This document shows positions 1 to 6,582 of a stretch of 7,921 nt of DNA, piece after piece. The notes below the pieces were generated by a model that was not told the origin of the DNA, made no database searches, and saw only the letters and a program-made list of their open reading frames with translations. Every line of letters starts with the position of its first letter. The stretch's first letter is position 1. The position numbers and the translations under genes were made by a program. Source of the stretch: an uncultured Flammeovirgaceae bacterium (GTDB lineage: Bacteria; Bacteroidota; Bacteroidia; Cytophagales; Cyclobacteriaceae). Location of the stretch: positions 1-7,921 of the forward strand of contig CAMLLI010000163.1 in NCBI GenBank assembly GCA_946480685.1, read 5' to 3'.

Positions 1-56
1 TTCTTACTTCTTACTTCTTACTTCTTACTTCTTACTTCTTACTTCTTACTTCTTAA
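1..56. repeat. TTCTTAC heptamer tandem repeat (about 8 copies)
   Basis: Seven perfect copies of TTCTTAC are followed by a last partial copy (TTCTTAA). The array begins at the window edge, so its true length is unknown. It ends four bases before the paaC start codon. The array is pure, which suggests recent expansion or active slippage. Being a 7-mer, a copy-number change would not preserve a reading frame and would move upstream elements relative to paaC. No promoter box is visible in it. Confidence 0.95.
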
Positions 57-59
57 AAA

Positions 60-809
60 ATGCAAGCAATAAAAGAACTCCTCTATAAAATAGCCGATGA
101 CCAACTCATTCTCGGTCACCGTAACTCCGAGTGGACAGGCTTCGGACCGTTGCTGGAAGAAGATATAGCGTTCTCTTCCATGGCACAGGATAAAATAGGA
201 CAAAGCTATGCGCTATACCAGATACTGCATGACCTGGGCGAGCAGGCTCCCGACACAGTAGCATTCATGCGAAACGCCAACCAGTTCCACAATTGTATAC
301 TGGTAGAATTACCTAACGGTGAATACGACTTCAGTCTCATTCGTCATTTCCTGTTTGATACAGCACAGGCAATTCGCTTCGATATGTTAGCCGATTCATC
401 TTTTCAACCTCTCGCAGAGCTGGCGCGAAAGATCAAAGGAGAACTCCGCTATCACACCCTGCACGCCAATACATTTATAAAGAAACTGGGATCCGCCACA
501 CCCGAAAGTATTAACCGGCTGCAACAGTCGCTTGACTTTGCCCTACCCCACGCGCTTGGTATATTTGAAGAATCTCCTTACGAAGCTGAACTGATTGCTG
601 AAGGTATATTTGCAGGCGAGCGTGTATTAAAAGAACAGTGGATGGAGAAAACAGAAGATATACTAAAGCAAACCAGTTTACATCTGCCCGACTGGCAAGC
701 TATACACCCTATAGCGGGTGGCCGTATAGGACAACACACCGAACATCTCCAACCGCTACTCGATGAAATGGCAGAAGTATTCAAGATAGATCCTGCGGCA
801 GAATGGTGA
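60..809 (+). CDS. paaC: Phenylacetyl-CoA epoxidase subunit PaaC
   Basis: PaaC is the structural, non-catalytic ferritin-like partner of PaaA in the cytosolic phenylacetyl-CoA 1,2-epoxidase (PaaABC(D)E), which starts aerobic phenylacetate breakdown by epoxidising the ring of phenylacetyl-CoA. The 249-residue length is normal for the family. Recognisable blocks are LGHRNSEWTG (18-27), EEDIAFSSMAQDKIGQ (33-48), FHNCILVELPNGEY (76-89) followed by IRHFLFD (94-100), KGELRYHTLHA (126-136) and the C-terminal GGRIGQHTEHL (220-230). The start is fixed: a TAA lies in frame at 54-56, and the next Met (residue 41) would remove conserved blocks. There is no Shine-Dalgarno sequence; the leader is A-rich (AAAA) directly after a heptamer array. 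In most clusters paaA and paaB precede and paaD and often paaE follow. Upstream lies outside the window, but no paaD follows here. Identification is from recognised family motifs. Confidence 0.93.
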   Translation: MQAIKELLYKIADDQLILGHRNSEWTGFGPLLEEDIAFSSMAQDKIGQSYALYQILHDLGEQAPDTVAFMRNANQFHNCILVELPNGEYDFSLIRHFLFDTAQAIRFDMLADSSFQPLAELARKIKGELRYHTLHANTFIKKLGSATPESINRLQQSLDFALPHALGIFEESPYEAELIAEGIFAGERVLKEQWMEKTEDILKQTSLHLPDWQAIHPIAGGRIGQHTEHLQPLLDEMAEVFKIDPAAEW

Positions 810-1005
810 AATTAGCTGTGAGCCTTGCGTAAAAGCTGCTGGCTTCTGGCTACTGGTACTGGATGAGAGCAGTGTATATATAGCATCGCTCTCGCAACTC
901 AAAACTCGAAGCTCGTAGCTAAACAACGAAACTCAAATATAGCAAGCCAATCGTAGCCTAAGCAAAACTCTCCTACAGCCGGCAGCTTGCAGCCAGCAAC
1001 CTTTT
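810..1005. repeat. Spacer made of degenerate 7-bp repeat blocks
   Basis: This 196-bp spacer between two convergent genes contains no credible gene. It can be parsed into blocks of degenerate heptamers: AGCTGTG AGCCTTG (814-827); CTGGCTT CTGGCTA CTGGTA CTGG (839-862); AACTCAA AACTCGA AGCTCGT AGCTAAA (896-923) with another AACTCAA at 930-936; and CAGCCGG CAGCTTG CAGCCAG (976-996). TGCTGGCT (837-844) is inverted as AGCCAGCA (991-998), so the ends could pair. The units differ between blocks but the 7-bp period recurs. It may be a decayed minisatellite; function is unknown. Confidence 0.6.
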
Positions 1006-2016
1006 TCAACGCGAAGCTATTTCACTGGGGCTGGTGCCAAACTTTCTCTTAAACGCTGTCGAAAAGTGATTGGGATTTTTATAGCCTACGGCACTGGACA
1101 CTTCGTTAACGTATTTCTTTTGATCGCGTAAAAGATATTGTGCATGGTTCATTCTGCATTCGTATATATAGTCAAATACGGTTGATTGGAACATATCTTT
1201 GAAACCCTTCTTTAGTTTGAATTCGTTCAGTCCAAACATACGTGACAATGCATGGAGTGAAAGGTCTTCTGCAAAATGTTGATCGAGGTATTTGCGAAGA
1301 TCGTGAAAGGTATCGATGTCGCTTCGCTTGAGTTTTGTACAATCAGCCTGAGTTTTATCAGATGCTATAAATTGTCCTATCTGTAAAGCAACAAGCTCCA
1401 GCAACTTCGCTTCAATTAACAGTTTGCGCAGTGTTCCTCCCAGTGGGTTGTTGCAGATCGCTGCGATTACATGTTGCATTTCTTTATCGACCGTTGCATC
1501 GCCATGCATGACCAGTTCCTGTTTCAGCAATTTTTCTTTGAGCTGTGCTGTCCATCGCGTTTGATCACACAGGAGGTTTGCATAGTACTCACGCTCAATC
1601 GCAACATGTATACCGTGAATGTTTTTATTCACAACAAGATCGTACTCCTGCTCGTCTGAATACAGCGAGTGATGACGCAGCCCGGTCAATGCAGCAGACA
1701 GTCCGCTTTCTTTCAGTTTTACTTCTACCATTCCCTGCAGCGCTATACATATATTCATGCAGTGCGGCAATTGTTCTTCGTGATACCGGATGTTAAAATG
1801 AGACGCAGGACTTGCACTATATTCCATGAAGCGATAGTGCGGACTGGTGAATACCTTTTCTTCAAATGCACCCCAGCGTTGTTGTCCGGTGGCACGATGT
1901 GTAAATCCGGAAGCATCTTCCGATGCCGGTTTAAAATGAGCTTGAACTTCAGGGTAAGAGAGGGTCAGGGATTTCATGATTCTTTCAAACGAAAGTGCTT
2001 CGTTTAACGGGCTCAT
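1006..2016 (-). CDS. AraC-family transcriptional regulator, PchR-like
   Basis: This is a cytosolic one-component DNA-binding regulator of 336 residues. The C-terminal 86 residues (251-336) form the double helix-turn-helix of the AraC family: helix set one around LSLHALSRMFGLNEFKLKKG and set two around VNEVSSAVGYKNPNHFSTAF, followed by the signature FKRKFGTSPSE. The N-terminal part (about 50-210) is a ligand or dimerisation region with stretches such as IHGIHVAIEREYYANLL and NPLGGTLRKLLIEAKLLEL, which resemble the PchR type known from siderophore regulation in Pseudomonas. The ligand here cannot be read from sequence. The start is uncertain: ATG at 2016 has no ribosome-binding site, and ATG at 1977 (residue 14, MKSLTLSYPEVQ) is a good alternative with GAAAG just upstream. 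It lies 116 bp downstream of the membrane sensor on the same strand. No obvious target gene is adjacent. Confidence 0.88.
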   Translation of the reverse strand: MSPLNEALSFERIMKSLTLSYPEVQAHFKPASEDASGFTHRATGQQRWGAFEEKVFTSPHYRFMEYSASPASHFNIRYHEEQLPHCMNICIALQGMVEVKLKESGLSAALTGLRHHSLYSDEQEYDLVVNKNIHGIHVAIEREYYANLLCDQTRWTAQLKEKLLKQELVMHGDATVDKEMQHVIAAICNNPLGGTLRKLLIEAKLLELVALQIGQFIASDKTQADCTKLKRSDIDTFHDLRKYLDQHFAEDLSLHALSRMFGLNEFKLKKGFKDMFQSTVFDYIYECRMNHAQYLLRDQKKYVNEVSSAVGYKNPNHFSTAFKRKFGTSPSEIASR

Positions 2017-2132
2017 GTCCGTAAAGTTTGGGTTGCTCCATCATCATGGGGGAACGGATTCTTTTGCGTGAGGTGATCTCTTTACCAGACAACAAAGACA
2101 GCCACCAGAATCAATAGTATATATCGCATAAC
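2017..2132. other. Spacer between co-directional minus-strand genes
   Basis: This 116-bp spacer has no ORF, no strong hairpin with a T-tract and no clear match to the Bacteroidota -7 box on the minus strand. Its right end carries AGTATATAT and GCATAACTCAAAACTC, a block also found in looser form at 871-907 in the spacer after paaC. Nothing else is recognised. Confidence 0.4.
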
Positions 2133-2143
2133 TCAAAACTCAA
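2130..2143. repeat. Two copies of AACTCAA overlapping a stop codon
   Basis: AACTCAA AACTCAA is a perfect two-copy heptamer. It is the same unit seen at 896-902 and 930-936. Here it overlaps the last codons and the TGA stop (2133-2135) of the minus-strand sensor gene. On that strand it reads TTGAGTT TTGAGTT. Confidence 0.6.
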
Positions 2144-3419
2144 TCACGCGACCATTACTTTCAAACTTCGTGTCTTTCACCGCGCCCACACCATTAAAGC
2201 GATACTGCACACCAACTATACCAGTAAGTGTATTGGGAAATGTGAGCGAGTATGCTTTCTCATCATTTACATAAATCGTAGCATGCCTGTTTACCGTTTC
2301 AATGCGAAGCTTTGTCCATTGTGTGAGGTCGGCACCAAACTTTGAAAGATCAGCCTCTTTACTGGTAACAAAATTACCGCAGAACGCCAGGAACAAATCA
2401 CCAACGCAAGGCTTGGTCGAGAAGGGTATAATGATAATATCATCTTTACATTGAATGAGCACTTGCACCGGCTGGCATACATTCGTCCCCTGGTTGAAAT
2501 CACTTTTGATCGTTGTCTCAAAAACAAAATTATCACTCATCAGATCGCCAAGATCACCCTGATTAAAAATACGAATGCGTGGTGCCTTCGGATGAAGTGA
2601 CAGATTATATTTCTTTAAAATTGTTTCATTCACGTCTACACCATTACTCGTGGTACATTCATCTTTTTTAAAATATAGCGGCACTGGTTCATCCTCCGCC
2701 AAACATAACCATCCATCGGAAGTGATCCACAAATCATGAGTTTTTACAATCGTACTGTCTATGATCAGCTTGGCGCGAAAATAACCGGGATAATAGTAAA
2801 TGGTTGAATGCTCGCTTTTATTCTTCGGCACGAGCTTCTTCCGGGTAACGTCCCACGTCTGCGCTATATATATGGAATCGGTAGGCGATGCCTGCGCATC
2901 GTAATGGAACACCACCGAATTCGGAACTCCCTCGGTTATCATTTTATCTGCGTGAAACGAAAAGCGGGTACTATCAATGGTGTATGATGCCGCATGTTTT
3001 CCGGCAGGTGGGATCAGCGCATAGCCCAGCAGACCAAACGGAATCAGCAGCAACAACCAATAATACCGGGTACTGCGTTTTACAACGGTAGGGCCAGACG
3101 CAACTGCAGGCTCTGCAACATCCGCGGTAACTTCCGAAGCATCGTCACCATTTTGTTTGAATGTCCTCCAGTCGCTATAACCGGCAAATTGTGCAAGTGC
3201 ATTCAAGGTCGTAAGTGTAGGTGCACTGTCGTACTTCAGCCTTCCCCAGATACGCTTCAAGGTGGTGACACTCAAACGAACACCGGTACTTTCATGCAAG
3301 GCATCGCTCAGCTTTTCAAAATCATAATTTACCCATTGTTCACTCGGCCCCCAGGCCAATCGGGTTTCGATCAGCGACAGGCACCGTGCAACGTCAGCTT
3401 CTTCAGCAATTTTGGTCAT
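2133..3419 (-). CDS. Predicted transmembrane HTH regulator with extracytoplasmic lectin-like domain
   Basis: The protein has 428 residues from the chosen ATG at 3419; the frame stays open to 3533, but the extra 38 residues are cysteine-rich and unlike the family. Residues 30-90 are a compact helical module (TGVRLSVTTLKRIWGRLKY, then TLTTLNALAQFAGYSDW) that I recognise as a Bacteroidota HTH-like domain. After a polar linker and positive charges (VVKRSTR) comes one membrane helix (119-137, YYWLLLLIPFGLLGYALI), placing the C-terminus outside the cytoplasm. Residues about 165-238 look like an Ig/PKD-type beta domain (SVVFHYDA, STIYYYPGYFRAKL, HDLWITSDGWL). Residues about 280-428 look like a concanavalin/LamG-type sandwich (WTKLRIETVNRHATIYVND, then FNGVGAVKDTKFE). 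It also has six cysteines (239, 254, 315, 324, 338, 347) that may form disulfides. The layout is ToxR-like: sensing outside, DNA binding inside. DNA binding is inferred. A weak promoter (TTG 3456-3458, TATCATTG 3427-3434, 21-bp gap) would give a nearly leaderless mRNA. Confidence 0.75.
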   Translation of the reverse strand: MTKIAEEADVARCLSLIETRLAWGPSEQWVNYDFEKLSDALHESTGVRLSVTTLKRIWGRLKYDSAPTLTTLNALAQFAGYSDWRTFKQNGDDASEVTADVAEPAVASGPTVVKRSTRYYWLLLLIPFGLLGYALIPPAGKHAASYTIDSTRFSFHADKMITEGVPNSVVFHYDAQASPTDSIYIAQTWDVTRKKLVPKNKSEHSTIYYYPGYFRAKLIIDSTIVKTHDLWITSDGWLCLAEDEPVPLYFKKDECTTSNGVDVNETILKKYNLSLHPKAPRIRIFNQGDLGDLMSDNFVFETTIKSDFNQGTNVCQPVQVLIQCKDDIIIIPFSTKPCVGDLFLAFCGNFVTSKEADLSKFGADLTQWTKLRIETVNRHATIYVNDEKAYSLTFPNTLTGIVGVQYRFNGVGAVKDTKFESNGRVIEF

Positions 3420-3426
3420 AACAAAG

Positions 3427-3458
3427 CAATGATACTGGCTTGTACGAATTTGGCGCAA
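3427..3458 (-). promoter_or_regulatory. Candidate promoter of the membrane sensor gene
   Basis: On the minus strand, TTG (3456-3458) and TATCATTG (3427-3434) are 21 bp apart. This matches the Bacteroidota -33/-7 layout (TTG, TAnnTTTG) with one mismatch in the -7 box. Transcription would start a few bases before the ATG at 3419. The left arm of the inverted repeat abuts the -33 element. By-eye match only. Confidence 0.3.
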
Positions 3459-3510
3459 ACTTGAACAACAAAAAAGAGTCCTTCCACATGAATTTAGCGT
3501 TTGTTCAAGT
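3459..3510. promoter_or_regulatory. Spaced 10-bp perfect inverted repeat, candidate operator
   Basis: ACTTGAACAA (3459-3468) and TTGTTCAAGT (3501-3510) are exact inverse complements. They sit near the middle of the 120-bp spacer between the divergent sensor and secreted hydrolase genes. The arm centres are 42 bp apart, close to four turns of B-DNA, so two protein subunits could bind the same face of the helix and loop or repress both promoters. The 32-bp gap makes a simple RNA hairpin less attractive. Which protein binds is an inference; the adjacent HTH sensor is the first candidate. Confidence 0.5.
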
Positions 3511-3539
3511 AATCCATAAACCAAACACACCAAGGACGT

Positions 3540-4940
3540 ATGAAATATTTGTTATCCCTTATTCTTTTTACAGTCACCTGCATCGCGAGTGCACAAACCT
3601 TTCGCCCCGACCTGCACAATCTTCAGGCATGGGAAATCTCCAACCGGAAGGTCGAGACATTTCAGGATGTAGAAAAGAAAGCTGTACAGTTAAGTCAGAA
3701 AATCGGACAAGGATTTATGATCCTGAAAGATTACGAATTCGCGAACGGCACGATCGAGTTTGATGTAAAAGGAAAGAATATTCCGCAGCAAAGTTTTGTT
3801 GGTATAGCCTTTCATGTGCAGGACACCAACCGATGTGAAGTGGTATACTTCCGACCGTTCAACTTCATGAACCCCGACACTACCCGAAGACCACGGTCGG
3901 TTCAATATGTTTCGCATCCCGACTATACGTGGGACAAACTGCGCGCTGAACATCCCGGTAAATATGAGAATAAAGTGAAGCCGGTTCCAAATCCTGAAGA
4001 CTGGTTTCATGCCAAGATTACGGTGAACGGAAAATCCATCAAGGTATATGTAAACTACTCATCGAAGCCAAGCCTGGAAGTCGAGGGCCTGGGAAATCTA
4101 AGCACGGGTAAAATTGCACTTTGGACAGGTATGATGTCGGGAGGATCATTTGCCAATCTTGAAATTACTCCGGCGAAAGGATCTATACCGTATGGCAATA
4201 ATCCCAAGGCTGGCAAGTATATATCGGTGGGTGATGCGAAACTATATTATGAAATCTATGGACAAGGCGAACCCATTGTATTATTGCACGGAGGTGTATA
4301 TGGATATATAGATGAGTTCGCACCCTTCATTGAACGCCTTTCTAAGGATCACCAGGTAATTTGCATCGCCACACGTGGTCATGGTAAATCTGAGATCGGT
4401 AAAGCACCGTTTACATGGCAACAACGATCTGATGATGCCTATAAAGTTATCCGCTCTATAACTCGCGACAGTGTAACGGTATTGGGATTCAGCGATGGCG
4501 GATATGCAGGGTATAAACTTGCAGCCAACCATCCCGAATTAGTCAAAAAACTGATCGCGATCGGTTCAGGTGACCGTCCTAAAAATCAAAAGACCGAAAA
4601 AGCAAATTATACTCCCGAGATGCTGCTTGGCCAGGCTAAAGAATATTTTGAAAGCCGGTTAGCCTTGATGCCGGAGCCCAAACGATGGGGAGAGTGCCTG
4701 GGCAAACTTAATAAACTATATAATGAAGATGTTTTGAGTAAAGAGACATTTGAGAAAATTAAATGTCCAGTACTGATTATAGGAGGTGATCACGATGACG
4801 GCCATCCGGTGGAAGCGCTCACAGCTGTATACCGGTATATTCCCGGCGGCAAGTTAAATATAGTACCCGGCTGTCACCACGTAGTATTCTTCTGTAACTT
4901 TCCTGTAGTGTGGGAAAGTATAGTTCCATTTATCTATTGA
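3540..4940 (+). CDS. Secreted protein: concanavalin-like domain plus alpha/beta hydrolase
   Basis: This 466-residue protein starts with a Sec signal peptide (1-18, cleavage after ASA, before QT). The cysteine at 14 lacks a proper lipobox, so a soluble periplasmic or secreted product is expected. Residues about 22-212 resemble the DUF1080/LamG-type concanavalin fold (GTIEFDVKGKN, FVGIAFHVQD, VVYFRPFNF, WFHAKITVNGKSIKVYVN). Residues about 225-466 are an alpha/beta hydrolase: oxyanion HGG at 250-252, nucleophile elbow GFSDGG with Ser318, acid most likely Asp419 in GGDHDD, and His446 or His447 in GCHHVV. The triad appears complete, so an active esterase-type enzyme is likely, but the substrate cannot be read; a sugar-ester or carbohydrate-attached ligand is a guess from the lectin-like domain. 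It is divergent from a membrane sensor that also carries a lectin-like domain. A double-hairpin element starts six bases after its stop. Confidence 0.87.
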   Translation: MKYLLSLILFTVTCIASAQTFRPDLHNLQAWEISNRKVETFQDVEKKAVQLSQKIGQGFMILKDYEFANGTIEFDVKGKNIPQQSFVGIAFHVQDTNRCEVVYFRPFNFMNPDTTRRPRSVQYVSHPDYTWDKLRAEHPGKYENKVKPVPNPEDWFHAKITVNGKSIKVYVNYSSKPSLEVEGLGNLSTGKIALWTGMMSGGSFANLEITPAKGSIPYGNNPKAGKYISVGDAKLYYEIYGQGEPIVLLHGGVYGYIDEFAPFIERLSKDHQVICIATRGHGKSEIGKAPFTWQQRSDDAYKVIRSITRDSVTVLGFSDGGYAGYKLAANHPELVKKLIAIGSGDRPKNQKTEKANYTPEMLLGQAKEYFESRLALMPEPKRWGECLGKLNKLYNEDVLSKETFEKIKCPVLIIGGDHDDGHPVEALTAVYRYIPGGKLNIVPGCHHVVFFCNFPVVWESIVPFIY

Positions 4941-4946
4941 AATATA

Positions 4947-5001
4947 CTGGCGCAAGTCTTCCAGACTTGTGCCAGCCCTGTCTGAAGTCTCCAGACTTCA
5001 G
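4947..5001 (+). repeat. Double-hairpin element, copy 1
   Basis: Hairpin A spans 4947-4975 (13-bp stem starting CTGGCGCAAGTCT, loop TCC, one G-U pair between 4952 and 4970). Hairpin B spans 4982-5001 (perfect 9-bp stem CTGAAGTCT/AGACTTCAG around CC). Six bases (CCCTGT) separate them. The element starts 6 nt after the hydrolase stop codon, in the same orientation, between two convergent genes. It shares sequence and architecture with copies 2 and 3 in this window. Confidence 0.85.
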
Positions 5002-5010
5002 GTAATTTTT
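4982..5010 (+). terminator. Candidate intrinsic terminator at copy 1
   Basis: Hairpin B (perfect 9-bp stem) is followed after GTAA or so by TTTTT (5006-5010). This fits a weak rho-independent terminator for the hydrolase transcript, in the spacer between convergent genes. The T-tract is displaced from the stem by a few bases and the loop is tight, so the efficiency is uncertain. Confidence 0.4.
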
Positions 5011-5021
5011 ATCTCGTTACA

Positions 5022-5712
5022 TTAATACAAAGACTCACCATTCGAGTCAGTTGTAAGCAACTCACTCATATAGTCAAAGAAAGGACGAATCGCTTTAAGC
5101 GTTGTATTTACATTATTCAGAAAATCGTCAGCCAACACTTCGCGATCCGTAAATTTACGTTCGAACCAGAACTGTTTATACCGAAGCAACTCTATAGCAG
5201 GATCACTGCTTGAAAAACCTTTCGGAGTAGTTTTCACTTGCTCACCTTGGATTTGGCCAAAATTCTGAACGATCGATTTTGTTTTCAGCAACTTCTTCCA
5301 GTCCCGTATAATTAGCTGCTATATCTTCGCGAATGCGCTTCAGATCATCTGCATTCGGAAACATAAAACCACACGCCACCCGTGACTCTCCCGGCCGGAT
5401 GCGTATATAGTATCCACCGCGCAACAGCGGCTTGCTCCGTTTCAGGTGCGCAGCAAAACGAGGATTATACGGTGCCTTGCTCTTGGAGAAACGTACATCA
5501 TTATAAATGCGAAAAAGACTTTTCTTACCCGAGGGTGTTTCCAACCGATCATGCGCGCTCATCTTAGCAATAAGCGCATCCATAAAAGCTTCAGCGTTAC
5601 CCCTCGCTTTTTCGTATTGATCTTTGTGTTCGTTAAACCAATCACGATCGTTATGGGCTGCAAGCTTCTTCAGAAAATCGAGTGTCGTTTTTTGAATTAT
5701 ATATTCGCGCAC
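5022..5712 (-). pseudogene. DUF2461 family gene, interrupted by a +1-base frameshift
   Basis: Two overlapping minus-strand frames (5712 down to 5242, and 5291 down to 5022) together make one DUF2461 protein of about 229 residues, the usual family size. The first part has the N-terminal hallmarks (FLKKLAAHNDRDWFNEHK, LFRIYNDVRFSKSKAPY, GGYYIRIRPGES). The second has the C-terminal ones (GEQVKTTPKGF, DPAIELLRYKQFW, FTDREVLADDFL). The total of 691 nt is 3 x 230 + 1, so a single extra base near 5290-5300, around GAAGAAGTTG, explains the break; removing one base gives GLEELLKTKSIVQNFGQ. The start appears to be GTG at 5712, because an in-frame TGA lies three codons upstream and no ATG is available. 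The family has no established biochemical function that I can state. It could be a true pseudogene or a sequencing error; no slippery sequence supports programmed shifting. Confidence 0.85.
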
Positions 5713-5922
5713 AGTATTTCAATTTGTCACGAAAGTAGACAAAAGATCAGCAGAAAAAATTCCCGAGGTTTACCCCGCGATTTGAAAATTGTACAACAAA
5801 AGGAGGTTGATCGCAAAGGCTCGCGATCAGGTTATTTGCAAATTAAATTCAATCACCAATATCCGGATTAAAATAGTTATAGTAAACTTAAAAATCATAT
5901 GAAACATAATACAAAATTATAG
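5713..5922. other. AT-rich spacer with a 7-bp hairpin
   Basis: No credible gene is seen. One inverted repeat, TGATCGC (5808-5814) and GCGATCA (5823-5829) with an 8-nt loop, lies just after AGGAGG (5801-5806). It is not followed by a T-tract. The rest is AT-rich, and matches to TAnnTTTG (for example 5912-5919, minus strand) are expected by chance there. Confidence 0.35.
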
Positions 5923-5974
5923 CAGTCTGGAGACTGTATGCATGGGCTGGCACAAGTCGGGAGACTTGCGCCAG
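5923..5974 (-). repeat. Double-hairpin element, copy 2 (minus orientation)
   Basis: Read on the minus strand, hairpin A (5974-5947) is CTGGCGCAAGTC, loop TCCC, GACTTGTGCCAG, with a G-U pair at the same stem position as copy 1. Hairpin B (5936-5923) is CAGTCT, CC, AGACTG. The spacer begins CCCATG, as in copy 3. The element begins 8 nt after the azoreductase stop codon, across a TATATATA stretch, and has the orientation of that gene. TATAATTTTG follows hairpin B, a modest T-rich tail. Confidence 0.85.
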
Positions 5975-5982
5975 TATATATA

Positions 5983-6582
5983 TCAAATCAAGATGCTCTC
6001 GAGGCCTTTCTTTACAGCGGTCTCCATGACACCAGCCATACCGGAACCTTCTATTCTATACGTTGTAATATCGGTCATGCCCATAAAGCCAAGTATAAAT
6101 CGCATGTACGGTTCAGCATGATCCATTGGTTTCATCGGTCCATCGGAATATACACCATTGGAAGCAATGGCCAGATATACTTTCCTGCCGGTAACCAAAC
6201 CTTCTGGTCTGCCAGTCTGGTAGCTAAATGTTTTTCCTCCACGCACTACATGATCCACCCAACCTTTCAGTACAGCCGGTATATTAAAATTATAGAGCGG
6301 TATACTGATAACAACAATATCTGCCTGCAGCAATTGTGCTACGGCTTCATCAGAATCTTGCAAGGCTTTCCGTTGTTCCGGTGAATGACTTTCATCGGGC
6401 AGTTTATAGGCTTTAACATGAACGGGTTGTAGCGGCTGATAATTTTTGTCCACTACATTGTTCGTTACGACAGTGCTTCCTGGATGTTGCGACAGGATTT
6501 TTTCAATAATACTTTTTCCGAGCAATGTGCTGTTAGACTCTTCACCCCGCGGGCTGGAAATGATGTGCAATATTTTTTTCAT
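5983..6582 (-). CDS. azoR: FMN-dependent NADH-azoreductase
   Basis: AzoR is a cytosolic flavodoxin-fold FMN enzyme that uses NADH to reduce quinones and azo bonds by two-electron transfer, protecting against quinone and electrophile stress. The chosen start at 6582 (MKKILHIISSPRG) gives 199 residues, very close to E. coli AzoR (201); an upstream ATG at 6624 would add 14 residues unlike the family. Motifs: beta-1 and the FMN-phosphate loop ILHIISSPRGEESNS (4-18); the flavin-binding IPLYNFNIPAVLKGWVDHVV (94-113) and RGGKTF (114-119); and the region KVYLAIASNGVYSDG (134-148). It is transcribed away from an HxlR-type regulator across a 213-bp spacer, an arrangement common for this regulator family and its quinone-reductase targets. 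A double-hairpin element begins 8 nt after its stop. No Shine-Dalgarno sequence precedes the start. Confidence 0.9.
   Translation of the reverse strand: MKKILHIISSPRGEESNSTLLGKSIIEKILSQHPGSTVVTNNVVDKNYQPLQPVHVKAYKLPDESHSPEQRKALQDSDEAVAQLLQADIVVISIPLYNFNIPAVLKGWVDHVVRGGKTFSYQTGRPEGLVTGRKVYLAIASNGVYSDGPMKPMDHAEPYMRFILGFMGMTDITTYRIEGSGMAGVMETAVKKGLESILI

Noticed and set aside
1669..2007. 112-residue plus-strand ORF
   Set aside because: It is antisense to the AraC regulator and its composition does not suggest a protein domain.
3420..3533. N-terminal extension of the membrane sensor, using the ATG at 3533
   Set aside because: The extra 38 residues are cysteine-rich and not domain-like, would cover the whole divergent promoter region, and the family-like sequence begins at the ATG at 3419.
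5022..5291. Programmed frameshifting in the DUF2461 gene
   Set aside because: No slippery heptamer, stalling codon or downstream structure is evident at the junction; a plain mutation or sequencing error is simpler.
5446..5871. 141-residue plus-strand ORF, with AGGAGG at 5801 suggesting a small gene
   Set aside because: Most of it is antisense to the clearly conserved DUF2461 gene, and AGGAGG has no suitable ATG at the right distance downstream.
5912..5919. TAATTTTG on the minus strand as promoter of the DUF2461 gene
   Set aside because: It is 200 bp from the start, has no -33 partner at the right distance and lies in AT-rich DNA where such matches arise by chance.
5938..6384. 148-residue plus-strand ORF
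   Set aside because: It lies antisense to azoR and begins inside double-hairpin copy 2; no recognisable domain.
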